A stretch of DNA of 64,000 nucleotides, from contig JAWMQL010000010.1 of NCBI GenBank assembly GCA_033283165.1, positions 129,073-193,072 of the forward strand, given 5' to 3'. Positions within the stretch are counted from its first letter, which is position 1. Every line of letters starts with the position of its first letter. The notes under the pieces are model-generated. The model did no database searches and was not told the DNA's origin. It saw only the letters and a list, made by a program, of their open reading frames with translations. Source of the stretch: JAWMQL01 sp033283165 (GTDB lineage: Bacteria > Pseudomonadota > Gammaproteobacteria > Pseudomonadales > Halieaceae). The translations under genes and the position numbers were made by a program. Shown here piece after piece: positions 52,218 through 61,123 of this stretch.

Positions 52218-52844
52218 GTGCTAGAACTGCTGTCGGCAGGTGGATGGTTGATGATCCTCATCCTGCTGTGCTCCATCGTGGCGGTCGCCATTTGCCTCGA
52301 ACGACTTTACACCCTCAACCCCAAGAAAATAGCGCCCCCGCACCTGCTGGCCACGGTCTGGAAACAGCTCAAGGCCGGTGAACTCGACGCCAACCGGCTG
52401 CGTACCCTGAGAGAGTCGAGCCCCCTGGGGCGTATTCTGGCGGCGGGATTGAATAATGCCTTCCACGGCCGCGATGTCATGAAGGAAAGCATCCAGGAGG
52501 CGGCGGGGCACGTGATTCACGACCTGGAGCGCTATCTCAATACCCTGGGCACCATCGCCGCGGTGACGCCCCTGTTAGGCCTGCTAGGTACAGTAGTTGG
52601 AATGATCAAGGTTTTTGCCGAGATCATGGCCCAGGGAACAGGTAACGCGAGCGCCCTCGCCGGCGGTATTTCCGAGGCCCTCATCACCACCGCCGCCGGC
52701 CTGAGCGTCGCTATCCCGGCGCTGGTCATGCACCGCTATTTCATCGGGCGCATCGACGGGATCGTGGTGGAACTGGAGCAGGAGACCATCAAGCTGGTGG
52801 ATGCCCTGCACGCGGAAGAACACACGACGGAAGGCGGCGCTTGA
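52218..52844 (+). CDS. exbB: ExbB/TolQ/MotA family proton channel protein
   Basis: A 208-residue protein with three helices: an N-terminal one (GGWLMILILLCSIVAVAICLERL), then TLGTIAAVTPLLGLLGTVVGMIKVFAEI and EALITTAAGLSVAIPALVMHRYFIGRID. The Thr/Gly-rich second helix is typical of ExbB. With ExbD it uses the proton gradient to energise TonB or a similar partner. GTG 52218 gives the family-like start; upstream frame is comEC shadow. In this lipid A neighbourhood a TonB-independent role is possible. Confidence 0.9.
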   Translation: MLELLSAGGWLMILILLCSIVAVAICLERLYTLNPKKIAPPHLLATVWKQLKAGELDANRLRTLRESSPLGRILAAGLNNAFHGRDVMKESIQEAAGHVIHDLERYLNTLGTIAAVTPLLGLLGTVVGMIKVFAEIMAQGTGNASALAGGISEALITTAAGLSVAIPALVMHRYFIGRIDGIVVELEQETIKLVDALHAEEHTTEGGA

Positions 52845-53269
52845 AATTTCGCCGCCAGCGCCGCGAGGACGTCAGTGTCAACCTGACGCCCCTGATCGAC
52901 GTGGTGTTCCTGCTGCTGATTTTTTTCATGGTGTCCACCACCTTCAACCGGGAGACGCAGCTGAGTATCGATCTGCCCGAGGCAAGCGGCAGCGCTCGCG
53001 AGGAGCAGGGCGAAGAAATTGAAATCCTGGTCGACGAGAGCGGCAGTTACCGGGTCAACGGCCGCTCCCTGGTGGACAACAATATGCGTACCCTGCAGGC
53101 CGCGATTTACCAGATTTCCGCCGGGGACACGAGCCTGCCCATGTTCATCACGGCAGATGCCCAGGCTACCCACCAGGCGGTGGTGCGGGCTATGGACGCG
53201 GCGGGGCAGATGGGGTTCGTGCACCTTAGCATCACCACGCGCCAGCCTGAACAGCGGGATCAACCCTGA
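52841..53269 (+). CDS. exbD: ExbD/TolR family protein
   Basis: A 142-residue partner of ExbB: cytoplasmic start KFRRQRREDVSVNLTPLIDVVFLLLIFFMVSTTF with the conserved membrane Asp in PLIDVVF, then a periplasmic domain (IEILVDESGSYRVNGRSL, PMFITADAQATHQAVVRAMDAAGQMGF). It starts with TTG 52841 overlapping the exbB stop and touches the msbA ATG by one base, so three genes are coupled. Confidence 0.92.
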   Translation: MKFRRQRREDVSVNLTPLIDVVFLLLIFFMVSTTFNRETQLSIDLPEASGSAREEQGEEIEILVDESGSYRVNGRSLVDNNMRTLQAAIYQISAGDTSLPMFITADAQATHQAVVRAMDAAGQMGFVHLSITTRQPEQRDQP

Positions 53270-55122
53270 TGGAGGGAGAGGCCAGACGCGACAGTCACCG
53301 TCCGCGAACCGGCCGCGCTCACAAGGTCAGTGATTTCCAGCTGTACCGCCGCCTGCTGGCTTACGTAGTGCCCTACTGGTATATCTTCCTGTTCAGCATT
53401 GCCGGTTACCTGGTCTATTCCCTGGGCAATGTGCTGTTGGCCGACCTGTTGCAGTTCCTGCTGGATTCGCTCAATGAGTCCGATTCCGTGGACAAGGGTA
53501 TCGTTGCCGGTTGGGCCTACGGACTGTACCACGGCGAGCCGGTCAGCAAGCAGGAGTTCGCGCGGGTGGCGGTGCCAGCCGCTACGATCCTGCTGGCCTC
53601 TACCCGTGCAACCGGTTTCTTCGTTGGCACCTACTTCATGACCCACGTGGCCCGCAACCTGATCCACCAGATGCGCTGTGAACTGTTCAACAAGATGCTG
53701 GTGGCGCCCAGCATCTACTATGACCGGCACAGCCAGGGCGTGTTGATCTCCAAAATCACCTACAACGTGGAACAGGTGACCGGCGCGGTAACCAAGGCGC
53801 TCAAGATTATCGTGCGGGAGGGCCTGACCGTCATCGCCCTGCTGACCTACATGCTGTACCTGAATTGGCGCCTGTGCCTGGTATTTTTCGCGGTGGCGCC
53901 CTTTATCGCCCTGGTGGTCACCGTGGTGGGCAAGCATTTCCGCCGTTACAGCCGCCGCATCCAGGCGTCCATGGGCGATGTGACCCAGGCATCCAACGAG
54001 AGCATCGGCGCCTATAAGGAAGTGCGGATATTTGGCGGCCAGCACCAGCAGGAGGAACGCTTCCGCGGCGCCAGCGAGTACAACCGGGTGGAGAGCCTGA
54101 AGCTGGCGTTTGCCGACGCCCTCAGTACCCCGGTGATCCAGACCCTGCTGGCCATTTCGTTGGCGGCGCTGGTCTGGTTTGCCCTCAACCCGCGCATCCT
54201 GGAAGGCTTCAGTGCCGGTTCCCTGGTCGCGTTCCTGACCGCAGCCGGCCAGCTCGGGAAGCCCATCCGCCAACTGAGCAGCGTGCAGAGCATGATCCAG
54301 CGCGGCCTGGCTGCGGCCGAGGATATATTTGCCCAGCTGGATCAGGAGGATGAGCCTGACCACGGCGAGCACGAGGTGGACCGGGTGCGGGGCGACGTCA
54401 CCTTCAGCCACGTGGATTTCGCCTACCCGGGCACGGACCAGCTGGTGCTGCACGACTTCAGCCTGGACATAGCCGCCGGCGAAACCGTGGCCCTGGTGGG
54501 ACGTTCGGGCAGCGGCAAGAGTACCCTGGTCCAGCTGCTGGCGCGGTTTTATCACCCCGGCGCCGGGGAAATACGGGTGGACGGTGTCGCCATCGAGGAC
54601 TACAAACTGGGCAACCTGCGCGACCAGCTGGCCATGGTGTCACAGGATGTGACCCTGTTTCACGACACGGTGCTGAACAATATCGCCTATGGCAGCCTGG
54701 CCGGCGCCAGCCGCGAGGAGGTCGAGACCGCGGCCCGCTCCGCTAATGCCATGGAATTTATCGAACAGTTGCCGCAGGGGCTGGACACCGAGCTCGGCGA
54801 CGAGGGCAGTGGCCTGAGTGGCGGCCAACGGCAGCGGGTCGCCATCGCCCGCGCCATTCTTAAAAATGCCCCGATCCTGATTCTCGACGAGGCCACGTCA
54901 GCACTGGACAACGAGTCAGAGCATCGGATCCAGCGCGCCCTGGAGCACATCATGGCGGACCGGACCACCATTGTGATCGCGCACCGCCTCTCCACCGTGG
55001 AACGCGCCGATCGCATTGTGGTGCTGGACGAGGGCCGCATTGCCGCCATCGGCAGCCACGAGGAGCTGTTGGCCGGCGGTGGTATATACGCCCAGTTGTA
55101 TCACCAGGAGTTCGCCGATTGA
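53269..55122 (+). CDS. msbA: Lipid A export ATP-binding/permease protein MsbA
   Basis: A 617-residue ABC half-transporter: six helices (FLFSIAGYLVYSLGNVLLADLLQFL first), coupling region FNKMLVAPSIYYDRHSQGVLISKITYNVEQVT, and an ATPase domain with Walker A GRSGSGKSTLVQLLARFY, signature GLSGGQRQRVAIARAI, Walker B ILDEATSALD and the H-loop AHRLSTVERAD. It flips core lipid A across the inner membrane. It sits directly before lpxK, as usual. It is a little longer than E. coli MsbA (582), with an insert near residues 75-95. Confidence 0.95.
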   Translation: MEGEARRDSHRPRTGRAHKVSDFQLYRRLLAYVVPYWYIFLFSIAGYLVYSLGNVLLADLLQFLLDSLNESDSVDKGIVAGWAYGLYHGEPVSKQEFARVAVPAATILLASTRATGFFVGTYFMTHVARNLIHQMRCELFNKMLVAPSIYYDRHSQGVLISKITYNVEQVTGAVTKALKIIVREGLTVIALLTYMLYLNWRLCLVFFAVAPFIALVVTVVGKHFRRYSRRIQASMGDVTQASNESIGAYKEVRIFGGQHQQEERFRGASEYNRVESLKLAFADALSTPVIQTLLAISLAALVWFALNPRILEGFSAGSLVAFLTAAGQLGKPIRQLSSVQSMIQRGLAAAEDIFAQLDQEDEPDHGEHEVDRVRGDVTFSHVDFAYPGTDQLVLHDFSLDIAAGETVALVGRSGSGKSTLVQLLARFYHPGAGEIRVDGVAIEDYKLGNLRDQLAMVSQDVTLFHDTVLNNIAYGSLAGASREEVETAARSANAMEFIEQLPQGLDTELGDEGSGLSGGQRQRVAIARAILKNAPILILDEATSALDNESEHRIQRALEHIMADRTTIVIAHRLSTVERADRIVVLDEGRIAAIGSHEELLAGGGIYAQLYHQEFAD

Positions 55123-56105
55123 TGCCAGGCTGGCAGCAGTCCCTGGTCGACGCCTGGTATCGCGGCGCCTGGTGGCTGTGGCTGCTGCGTCCGCTGGAAC
55201 TGCTGTTTAGACTGCTGTCCGCGCTGCGCAGGTGGTGTTTTCGCCGGGGATTGCTGAAAAGCTACCGCGCTCCCGTGCCGGTGGTGGTGGTGGGCAATAT
55301 CACCCTGGGCGGGACCGGCAAGACCCCGGTGGTCATTGCCCTGGTGGAAGCGTTGCAGGCGAAGGGCATCCGGCCCGGTGTGGTCAGCCGGGGCTACGGC
55401 GCTATTGCCACCGCTTTCCCGCACCGCGTGACTGAGCAGAGCCAGGCGGTGGACTGCGGCGACGAGGCATTGCTGATCCAGCGTCGCACGGGTTGCCCCT
55501 GTGTGGTGGGCCCTCATCGCGGTGCTGCGGTCGATACCCTGCTAACCCATTACCAGGTGGACCTGGTCCTGTCCGACGACGGCCTGCAGCACTACGCGCT
55601 GCAGCGCGACCTGGAAATTGTTATCGTTGACGCCGAGCGCGGTCTGGGCAATGGCTTCTGCCTGCCTGCCGGCCCGTTGCGGGAACCGCCGTCCCGGCTG
55701 GATGAGGTCCAGTTCGTCCTGTATCGCGGCAGTGATGACCCCGTTTGCGGTGTCGCCTACGAGAGCGAGAGGCTGGTGAACCTGGCCACTGCCGAGACCG
55801 CGAGACTGGGTGCCGGGGAACCGGGCCCGGCAGTGCATGCAGTGGCGGGTATCGGCCAGCCCGGGCAGTTTTTCTCCACTCTGGAGGCGGCAGGGCTGGC
55901 GATCGAGGCTCACGTATTTCCGGACCACCACAACTATACGGCAGAAGACCTGCGTGATCTCGATGACAAGCCGGTTATCATGACTGAGAAGGACGCGGTA
56001 AAATGCCGCGAGCTCGTGCGCGCGAACGCCTGGTACCTGAAAATCAGCGCCCGCTTGCCCCGGTCTGTACCCGAGGCGGTGGCCGGCCTGGTACAGCGGG
56101 CATAG
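55122..56105 (+). CDS. lpxK: Tetraacyldisaccharide 4'-kinase LpxK
   Basis: A 327-residue kinase that phosphorylates the 4' position of the lipid A precursor. The N-terminal amphipathic region (WYRGAWWLWLLRPLELLFRLLSALRR) docks on the membrane. The P-loop is VGNITLGGTGKTPVV and the GDEALLIQRRTGCPCVVGPHR, LVLSDDGLQHYALQRD and AGPLREPPSRLDEV segments are diagnostic. ATG 55122 overlaps the msbA stop; TTG 55119 is an alternative with better spacing from AGGAG. Confidence 0.95.
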   Translation: MPGWQQSLVDAWYRGAWWLWLLRPLELLFRLLSALRRWCFRRGLLKSYRAPVPVVVVGNITLGGTGKTPVVIALVEALQAKGIRPGVVSRGYGAIATAFPHRVTEQSQAVDCGDEALLIQRRTGCPCVVGPHRGAAVDTLLTHYQVDLVLSDDGLQHYALQRDLEIVIVDAERGLGNGFCLPAGPLREPPSRLDEVQFVLYRGSDDPVCGVAYESERLVNLATAETARLGAGEPGPAVHAVAGIGQPGQFFSTLEAAGLAIEAHVFPDHHNYTAEDLRDLDDKPVIMTEKDAVKCRELVRANAWYLKISARLPRSVPEAVAGLVQRA

Positions 56106-56146
56106 CCCAGGACATCGCTCGCAGGAAATAACCCAGAGGACACCCC

Positions 56147-56917
56147 ATGGTATTTTCCGTTGTCATTCCCGCTCGTTTTGGCTCCACTCGCCTGCCGGGC
56201 AAGCCCCTGCTGGAGATCGCCGGCAAGCCCATGATTCAGCGGGTGTGGGAGCAGGCTGGCCGCAGCTCGGCCCGGGAAGTCCTGATCGCCACGGACGACG
56301 AGCGGATTTTACAGGCCGCCGACGGCTTTGGCGCCAGGGCCGTTATGACCGCTGCGGGGCACGCCTCCGGCACCGACCGGCTGCAGGAGGTGGCTGCCGC
56401 CATGGGCTGGGACGACGAGCATATCGTGGTGAATGTGCAGGGCGACGAGCCGCTTATTCCACCCGAAGTCATCAACCAGGTGGCGGCCAATCTGGACGGC
56501 CAGCCAGCAGCCGGGATCGCCACCCTGTGCGAGCCGATCACCGAAGTGCAGGAGTTGCTCAACCCCAACGCCGTGAAAGTGGTGGCGGGGGAGGGCGGCA
56601 ACGCCTGTTACTTCAGTCGCGCGCCGATTCCCTGGCCGCGTGAACATTTTGCTGCCGGCCAGGACAGCATGCCCCCGGGGCAACAGTGGCAGCGCCATAT
56701 CGGTATCTATGCCTACCGGACGGGATTTCTGCACCGCTATATCGGCTGGCAGCCGGCGCCGATGGAGCTGACCGAACAGCTGGAGCAACTGCGCGCGCTG
56801 CATCACGGTGTGCTTATTCATGTGGCGCCTGCCTGTGCGCAAGTGCCCGCCGGAGTGGATACCGAAATGGACCTCGAGGTGGTGCGCAATATTCTCGGTG
56901 GTGGCACTCCTCTTTGA
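56147..56917 (+). CDS. kdsB: 3-deoxy-manno-octulosonate cytidylyltransferase
   Basis: A 256-residue CMP-Kdo synthetase, which activates Kdo for the inner core of lipopolysaccharide. The opening FSVVIPARFGSTRLPGKPL, the substrate loop HASGTDRLQEVA, VNVQGDEPLIPPEVI, NACYFSRAPIPWPRE and HIGIYAYRTGFL are diagnostic. It follows lpxK by 41 bp. A small Trm112-type gene often found between the two is absent. It is the last gene of the envelope block. Confidence 0.95.
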   Translation: MVFSVVIPARFGSTRLPGKPLLEIAGKPMIQRVWEQAGRSSAREVLIATDDERILQAADGFGARAVMTAAGHASGTDRLQEVAAAMGWDDEHIVVNVQGDEPLIPPEVINQVAANLDGQPAAGIATLCEPITEVQELLNPNAVKVVAGEGGNACYFSRAPIPWPREHFAAGQDSMPPGQQWQRHIGIYAYRTGFLHRYIGWQPAPMELTEQLEQLRALHHGVLIHVAPACAQVPAGVDTEMDLEVVRNILGGGTPL

Positions 56918-56952
56918 GTCGCACGGTATTCAACCAACATTGAGGCCTGACC

Positions 56953-57504
56953 ATGGAGCTTGATCAGCTTGCAAGTATCGGAGAGTTGCTTGGCGGTATG
57001 GGCGTAATCCTGTCGCTGCTTTATCTGGCATTCCAACTTCGCGAGCAATCCCGCGGGTTACGATCAGAGAGTTATGGGCGGTCTTTGGACAGGTTGGCAA
57101 GAATTCAGGAGCGCCTATCGGAGCCTTCGGAATTTTCACGCTGCTTTAACAGGGGATTGGTTGATCCGGAGAGCTTATCCATAGAGGAACGAATCCATTT
57201 TACCTGGGCATGCACAGAGATGTTCGGCGCATTCGAGTATATGCACTATCAACAATCCCAGGGCGCCCTGCCCGAACAGATCTGGTTGCGCTGGAAAGAC
57301 ACCGTGAGGTTCTGGATGACCTTCGCCGGCATTCGGGCCTGGTGGATTGGAAAGCCCTCACCATTTAATGCAAGCTTCTCCGCGCTTATAGAGGACTGCA
57401 TTCGGGAAGGGTATCAGCCGGATTGCCCGGGAGCATGGGAACAATGGATGCTCAAGGGAACCGGGGGCCAGGGTGATGCCAGGACAGATTCACCAGCGCT
57501 ATGA
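56953..57504 (+). CDS. Hypothetical protein with one membrane helix
   Basis: A 183-residue protein: N-terminal membrane helix (LLGGMGVILSLLYLAFQLREQ), then a soluble helical domain with Trp-rich segments (FTWACTEMFGAFEYMHYQQS, LPEQIWLRWKDTVRFWMTFAGIRAWW). The layout recalls small proteins annotated as hypothetical in marine gammaproteobacteria; I cannot name a family. Base composition is less GC-rich than kdsB. It marks the left edge of the accessory segment. Its stop is followed directly, in the same frame, by methyltransferase remnants. Confidence 0.6.
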   Translation: MELDQLASIGELLGGMGVILSLLYLAFQLREQSRGLRSESYGRSLDRLARIQERLSEPSEFSRCFNRGLVDPESLSIEERIHFTWACTEMFGAFEYMHYQQSQGALPEQIWLRWKDTVRFWMTFAGIRAWWIGKPSPFNASFSALIEDCIREGYQPDCPGAWEQWMLKGTGGQGDARTDSPAL

Positions 57505-57813
57505 GTTGCCAGTGTCCTGGACGTCGCATGCGGAACGGGCGTGCTCGCCAGGCACGCATTGACGCGTGTCGGGACGACTGGTCAGGTTGTCGGTGCCGAC
57601 TCTCCCAGTTCGGGATGATGTTCTTCGAAGACAGGGAAAAGGCAGCACAAGAGATGTTCCGGGTATTGAAACCGGGTGGTTCACTTGCGATTGCTGTTCA
57701 GCCTCGGTAATGAGGACGAGGTAGTGGCGGTACTCGAAGCTGGCTGCCTGTTGATTGCTAATTGTCTGGTGGAGGCGAAAGTGGTCGTCAAGCCGTGGAC
57801 AACTCAACTATAG
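57505..57813 (+). pseudogene. Class I SAM-dependent methyltransferase remnants
   Basis: Three collinear pieces of one methyltransferase lie in alternating frames. Piece 1 (57514 to ~57590) has motif I VLDVACGTGVLARHALTRVG and VVGAD. Piece 2 (~57591-57695, other frame) has LSQFGMMFFEDREKAAQEMFRVLKPGGSLAIAV. Piece 3 (57694-57813, first frame again) has LFSLGNEDEVVAVLEAG and ends in TAG. The parts normally between them, some 50-80 residues each, are missing, so at least two internal deletions have occurred. No functional product is expected. A 68-residue open frame at 57501-57710 covers piece 2 only. Confidence 0.75.
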
Positions 57814-57903
57814 GCGCCGCGCGGTGCCGCCTCTCCATATTTCCCTGTTACCAATATGCCGAAGCCGCTCCAATTCTGGCAGAGAGTGCTATCCTAGTGC
57901 GCT

Positions 57904-59100
57904 ATGAACAAACCAGCACCAACAGGTTCCGGTGGAGGCAATACACCTCGAGGCGCGAGGGGCCTGCGCCTGTGCGCCCTGTTTGGCATCGAGATTCGCC
58001 TCGATGCCAGCCTGCTCATTATTTTCACTCTCATCGTTTTCGTGCTGGGCGGCACTCTCTTTCCCAGTTGGCATCCGGACTGGCCCGCTTCCACCACATG
58101 GCTGACCGCCGGTGCTGCCGGGGTGCTGTTCTTCGCCTCGGTACTGGCGCACGAGCTGGCACACTCACTGGTGTCGCGCCGTTTCGGAATTGAAGTACGC
58201 CGCATTACCCTGTTTCTTTTTGGCGGTCTGGCGGAAATCCAGGACGAGCCCGCCGAACCCCGCGCCGAGTTCCTGATTGCTATTGCCGGACCATTGACCA
58301 GTGTGGCGATCGGAGCGCTCTGCGTCGTCATCGGCACTCAACTGGCGGGAGAGGAGGTGGCCCAGCGGCTGGTCACTGAAGAGGAAGCAGCCCTTGCTGC
58401 GCTCTCGCCAGCCGCCACGCTGTTTCTCTGGTTGGGGCCGGTCAATATTGTCCTGGGCGTGTTTAACATGATGCCTGGCTTTCCGCTTGATGGCGGCCGC
58501 GTGATGCGCGCCCTGATCTGGTGGGTGACGGGGGACCTCAAGCGGGCAACGCGAATTGCCACCGAAAGCGGGCGCATGCTGGGTTGGTTCCTGATGATCC
58601 TGGGCGTAGTGCAGGCGCTGTCCGGCGGACTGCTGCAGGGCCTGTGGCTGGTCATGATCGGCTGGTTCCTCTCCAACGCCGCCTCGGCCAGTTACAAGCA
58701 GGTGATGGTCAAGGAAGTGCTGAAAGGTGTTACCGCGCGGGACCTGATGCGCTCCCATTTTGAGATGGTGTCACCCCAGATGCGGCTGTCGGAGTTCGTC
58801 GATGAACACCTGCTGCAAAGCGCGCAGCAACTGTGGCCGGTCGTCGAAGACGGACAATTTATCGGATTACTTACACTGCAGGAAGTGCGAGGAATCAATC
58901 GCGGAGACCGTGCCATCATGACAGTGGGCCAGGTCATGAGGACCAGACTGGACAACCTGATCATACATCCAGATACCGATGCGACCCGCACAATGGCGGC
59001 CCTCGACAGGCAACAGTCGCCGCTGGCAGTGGTTGATAACGATCGTGTCATAGGTCTGATTTCTCAGATAGATGTCGTCAAGTGGCTGCTTCTCCGCTGA
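57904..59100 (+). CDS. Site-2 protease family (M50) intramembrane metalloprotease with CBS domains
   Basis: A 398-residue membrane protein. The zinc site is HELAH (His83, Glu84, His87) in a membrane helix and the third ligand is in MPGFPLDGGRVMRALIWW; AIAGPLTSVAIGALCVV lies between. After five or six helices a C-terminal CBS pair begins (VTARDLMRSHFEMVSP, TLQEVRGINRG, MAALDRQQSPLAVVDNDRVIGLISQIDVVKWL), suggesting nucleotide control. Members of this SpoIVFB-like group cleave membrane-bound regulators. The substrate is unknown; no anti-sigma gene is adjacent. ATG 57904 follows a TATCCT element by 10 bp and has no ribosome site, so leaderless translation is possible. Confidence 0.88.
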   Translation: MNKPAPTGSGGGNTPRGARGLRLCALFGIEIRLDASLLIIFTLIVFVLGGTLFPSWHPDWPASTTWLTAGAAGVLFFASVLAHELAHSLVSRRFGIEVRRITLFLFGGLAEIQDEPAEPRAEFLIAIAGPLTSVAIGALCVVIGTQLAGEEVAQRLVTEEEAALAALSPAATLFLWLGPVNIVLGVFNMMPGFPLDGGRVMRALIWWVTGDLKRATRIATESGRMLGWFLMILGVVQALSGGLLQGLWLVMIGWFLSNAASASYKQVMVKEVLKGVTARDLMRSHFEMVSPQMRLSEFVDEHLLQSAQQLWPVVEDGQFIGLLTLQEVRGINRGDRAIMTVGQVMRTRLDNLIIHPDTDATRTMAALDRQQSPLAVVDNDRVIGLISQIDVVKWLLLR

Positions 59101-59295
59101 GTTATATCAGGTCTCTGATAGGCTCGTTGAATTTTCTTTGGTACATCCGCCACTCCAAAACCTGATTACTGTTCCGGGGCAAAAGCGGCCCTATTCCATC
59201 ATCAGATTGGTTCATAGGCCTTGAGGTCTGCTATCGCCTTTTCCGTAACATCACGTCTATCCTTGTTCAAGGTCTGATTTGAGAAGGACTTCGCG

Positions 59296-59712
59296 ATGAC
59301 CGAGTATGAAATAGCTGACTTAGCTGTGTCTCAGGCAGCCAACAGGCTTGCCCTGGTTTCTTTAATGCAGGCTCAGTTTGGAACCGTGATAGAAGGGTTA
59401 CAGCAGTTTATGACCATTCTTTTCAGTTACATCGCAGCTGCTTACCTCGCCGGTGGAAGAATGGGCATTTTTCAAGTATGGATGCTCTCCATCCTTTACG
59501 CGTTTTGGCAGGTGTGGATGATCGCCTCTATCGCGCTAAGGGGCGCTGTGCTATATCAGTTGACGGAGAAATTCATCGAAGAAGGGGGCGGGACGTCGAT
59601 CGTTCTGGACGCTCCAACTTTTCTAAGGCCTGTCTCTCTGGCCTTGGTGGTGACGGCACTGACTGCCAGTCTGTACTTCATGTGGAGTGTCAGACAGGTC
59701 AGGACAGAATGA
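59296..59712 (+). CDS. Hypothetical membrane protein
   Basis: A 138-residue product with three hydrophobic segments (FMTILFSYIAAAYLAGG, VWMLSILYAFWQVWMIASIALRG, VSLALVVTALTASLYFMWSV). Similar small membrane proteins of unknown function are scattered in gammaproteobacterial accessory regions. ATG 59296 follows GAAGGA. It stands alone with about 195 bp upstream and 119 bp downstream in which I see no other gene. Confidence 0.6.
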   Translation: MTEYEIADLAVSQAANRLALVSLMQAQFGTVIEGLQQFMTILFSYIAAAYLAGGRMGIFQVWMLSILYAFWQVWMIASIALRGAVLYQLTEKFIEEGGGTSIVLDAPTFLRPVSLALVVTALTASLYFMWSVRQVRTE

Positions 59713-59831
59713 AGGTTCTCGGGTCAATCGGACCTCAATCCCGGTTTGCTGCGCCAATCGGTCAAACTTACCCCTGCTGCATAACCGAGGGATGAGGCGT
59801 CGCCGGGATCCAGGTTCAAGATTTGAGTCGT

Positions 59832-61007
59832 TTACCCTGTTATCCGCTCCACTTCGGGCTGCACGCCGTAACGCTGGCAATAGCTTTGCACGGTCGGCTG
59901 GGCAAAGAGCTTTTCCGCCCGGAGCCCGAAGTTATCAATATCCGCCGGCCTCGCACGCTTGCCGGCCTTCTGCGCAGCGATGTAGTCATGAATCGCTGCC
60001 GGAAGTACTGCCGGCATGTTGAAGCCGTGCTCTGAGTAAATCTGCTCTACAACGGCCGCGGGTTCGGCTACCAACCGCGGATAGGACACGTTCGCCAGGA
60101 GATGCCCCGAATCTTCATAGTGCCCGATGTCCATTAGTCGGCGCGGGCACTGATCGACGAGGGGTTTGGTGATGGGGCCGTATCGCTCACGAAGCCCACC
60201 GCTGGCCACGAAAGGCTCGTGAATGTGCGCTTGCAGGTTGCAGAGAGAAACCAGCGCGCGGTAGGGATCGCGGTGAGTGATGATCATGCGGCACTCGGGC
60301 AGGGCGCGCTTGAGAACAGACAGCGTGCCGCAAAACTGCGGTGATTTCAGCACGAGATGGGAATCCTCGGGAAGCGGATTCTTCCACAGCAATATTTTGA
60401 TGATCGAGCGGTATTCCAACAGCGCCTGGTAGGTCGCTTCAGGCGTTCGCGCTGCCATGAACCTGGGCATGATCGTGAATGCTGAACCGCCGAGTATGCC
60501 GAATCCGTTTAGCAGTCCCCAGTAGCACTCCTCCGGGTCCGTCGCCTCCACCCAGTGCATGTGCTCAAGCTTAGTACCTCTAAGACGCTCGATGGAAGAC
60601 TGTACTTTGCAGATGCGAGGATCCGAGCCCCAGGTGGCGGCTTCCGGCGCAGGTACTGGATACATCAATTCCCAGCGCGTGAAAGCTCGGGCCTGCTGAT
60701 CGAGGTTCAGTAGGTTGTGCAGGAGCGTGGTGCCTGTGCGCTCCAGGCCGGATACATAGAGAATCGGCGGGATCTCGACGTCGTCGATCTCGGGGAACCG
60801 CTGCATGTAGTCAATGACCTGTAAGCGCCGCACGAGATCGTTGACCATCTGGCGTGTGAATAGACCTGTACCCACCTCCGTAAGGTGACCGCAGTTCAGG
60901 TCTTCGACGAATGCGGCAAGTGTCGTTTCGAAATAGTCGGCGCCGAAGTCGGTAAGTCCAGTTTTAGCAACGGCCTCTTGCTTAAACCAGTCGACTGTCA
61001 GCTGCAT
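59832..61007 (-). CDS. Sulfotransferase family protein
   Basis: A 391-residue PAPS-dependent sulfotransferase-like protein. The 5'-phosphosulfate loop is VSGLERTGTTLLHNLLNLD (about residues 84-102) and the 3'-phosphate site is near CRMIITHRDPYRALVSLCNL. LVLKSPQFCGTLSVL fits the family. Bacterial members of this length are often near steroid or fatty-acid genes and may sulfate sterols or other alcohols, although many lack demonstrated activity. It is the first of a run of minus-strand genes ending at the right edge. Codon use is less GC-rich than in the core block. Confidence 0.82.
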   Translation of the reverse strand: MQLTVDWFKQEAVAKTGLTDFGADYFETTLAAFVEDLNCGHLTEVGTGLFTRQMVNDLVRRLQVIDYMQRFPEIDDVEIPPILYVSGLERTGTTLLHNLLNLDQQARAFTRWELMYPVPAPEAATWGSDPRICKVQSSIERLRGTKLEHMHWVEATDPEECYWGLLNGFGILGGSAFTIMPRFMAARTPEATYQALLEYRSIIKILLWKNPLPEDSHLVLKSPQFCGTLSVLKRALPECRMIITHRDPYRALVSLCNLQAHIHEPFVASGGLRERYGPITKPLVDQCPRRLMDIGHYEDSGHLLANVSYPRLVAEPAAVVEQIYSEHGFNMPAVLPAAIHDYIAAQKAGKRARPADIDNFGLRAEKLFAQPTVQSYCQRYGVQPEVERITG

Positions 61008-61123
61008 AAGGAAACAAGGCCAGGTGATTGCATAAAATCAGCGGTGAGTAGAGCGATTGTTTCCTGCCGCCAGAATCGATTCAGAGGTGAAAACAGTCGC
61101 TTTCGCCTACCAGGTGACGCAAA

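Noticed and set aside
57501..57710. A 69-codon small protein gene
   Set aside because: Its C-terminal half is an out-of-context methyltransferase fragment and its N-terminal half is a shifted reading of motif I; it is part of the pseudogene.
59105..59120. Terminator after the site-2 protease gene
   Set aside because: There is a 6-bp hairpin (TATCAG-GTCT-CTGATA) but no T-run directly after it and the stem is AT-rich, so termination cannot be claimed.
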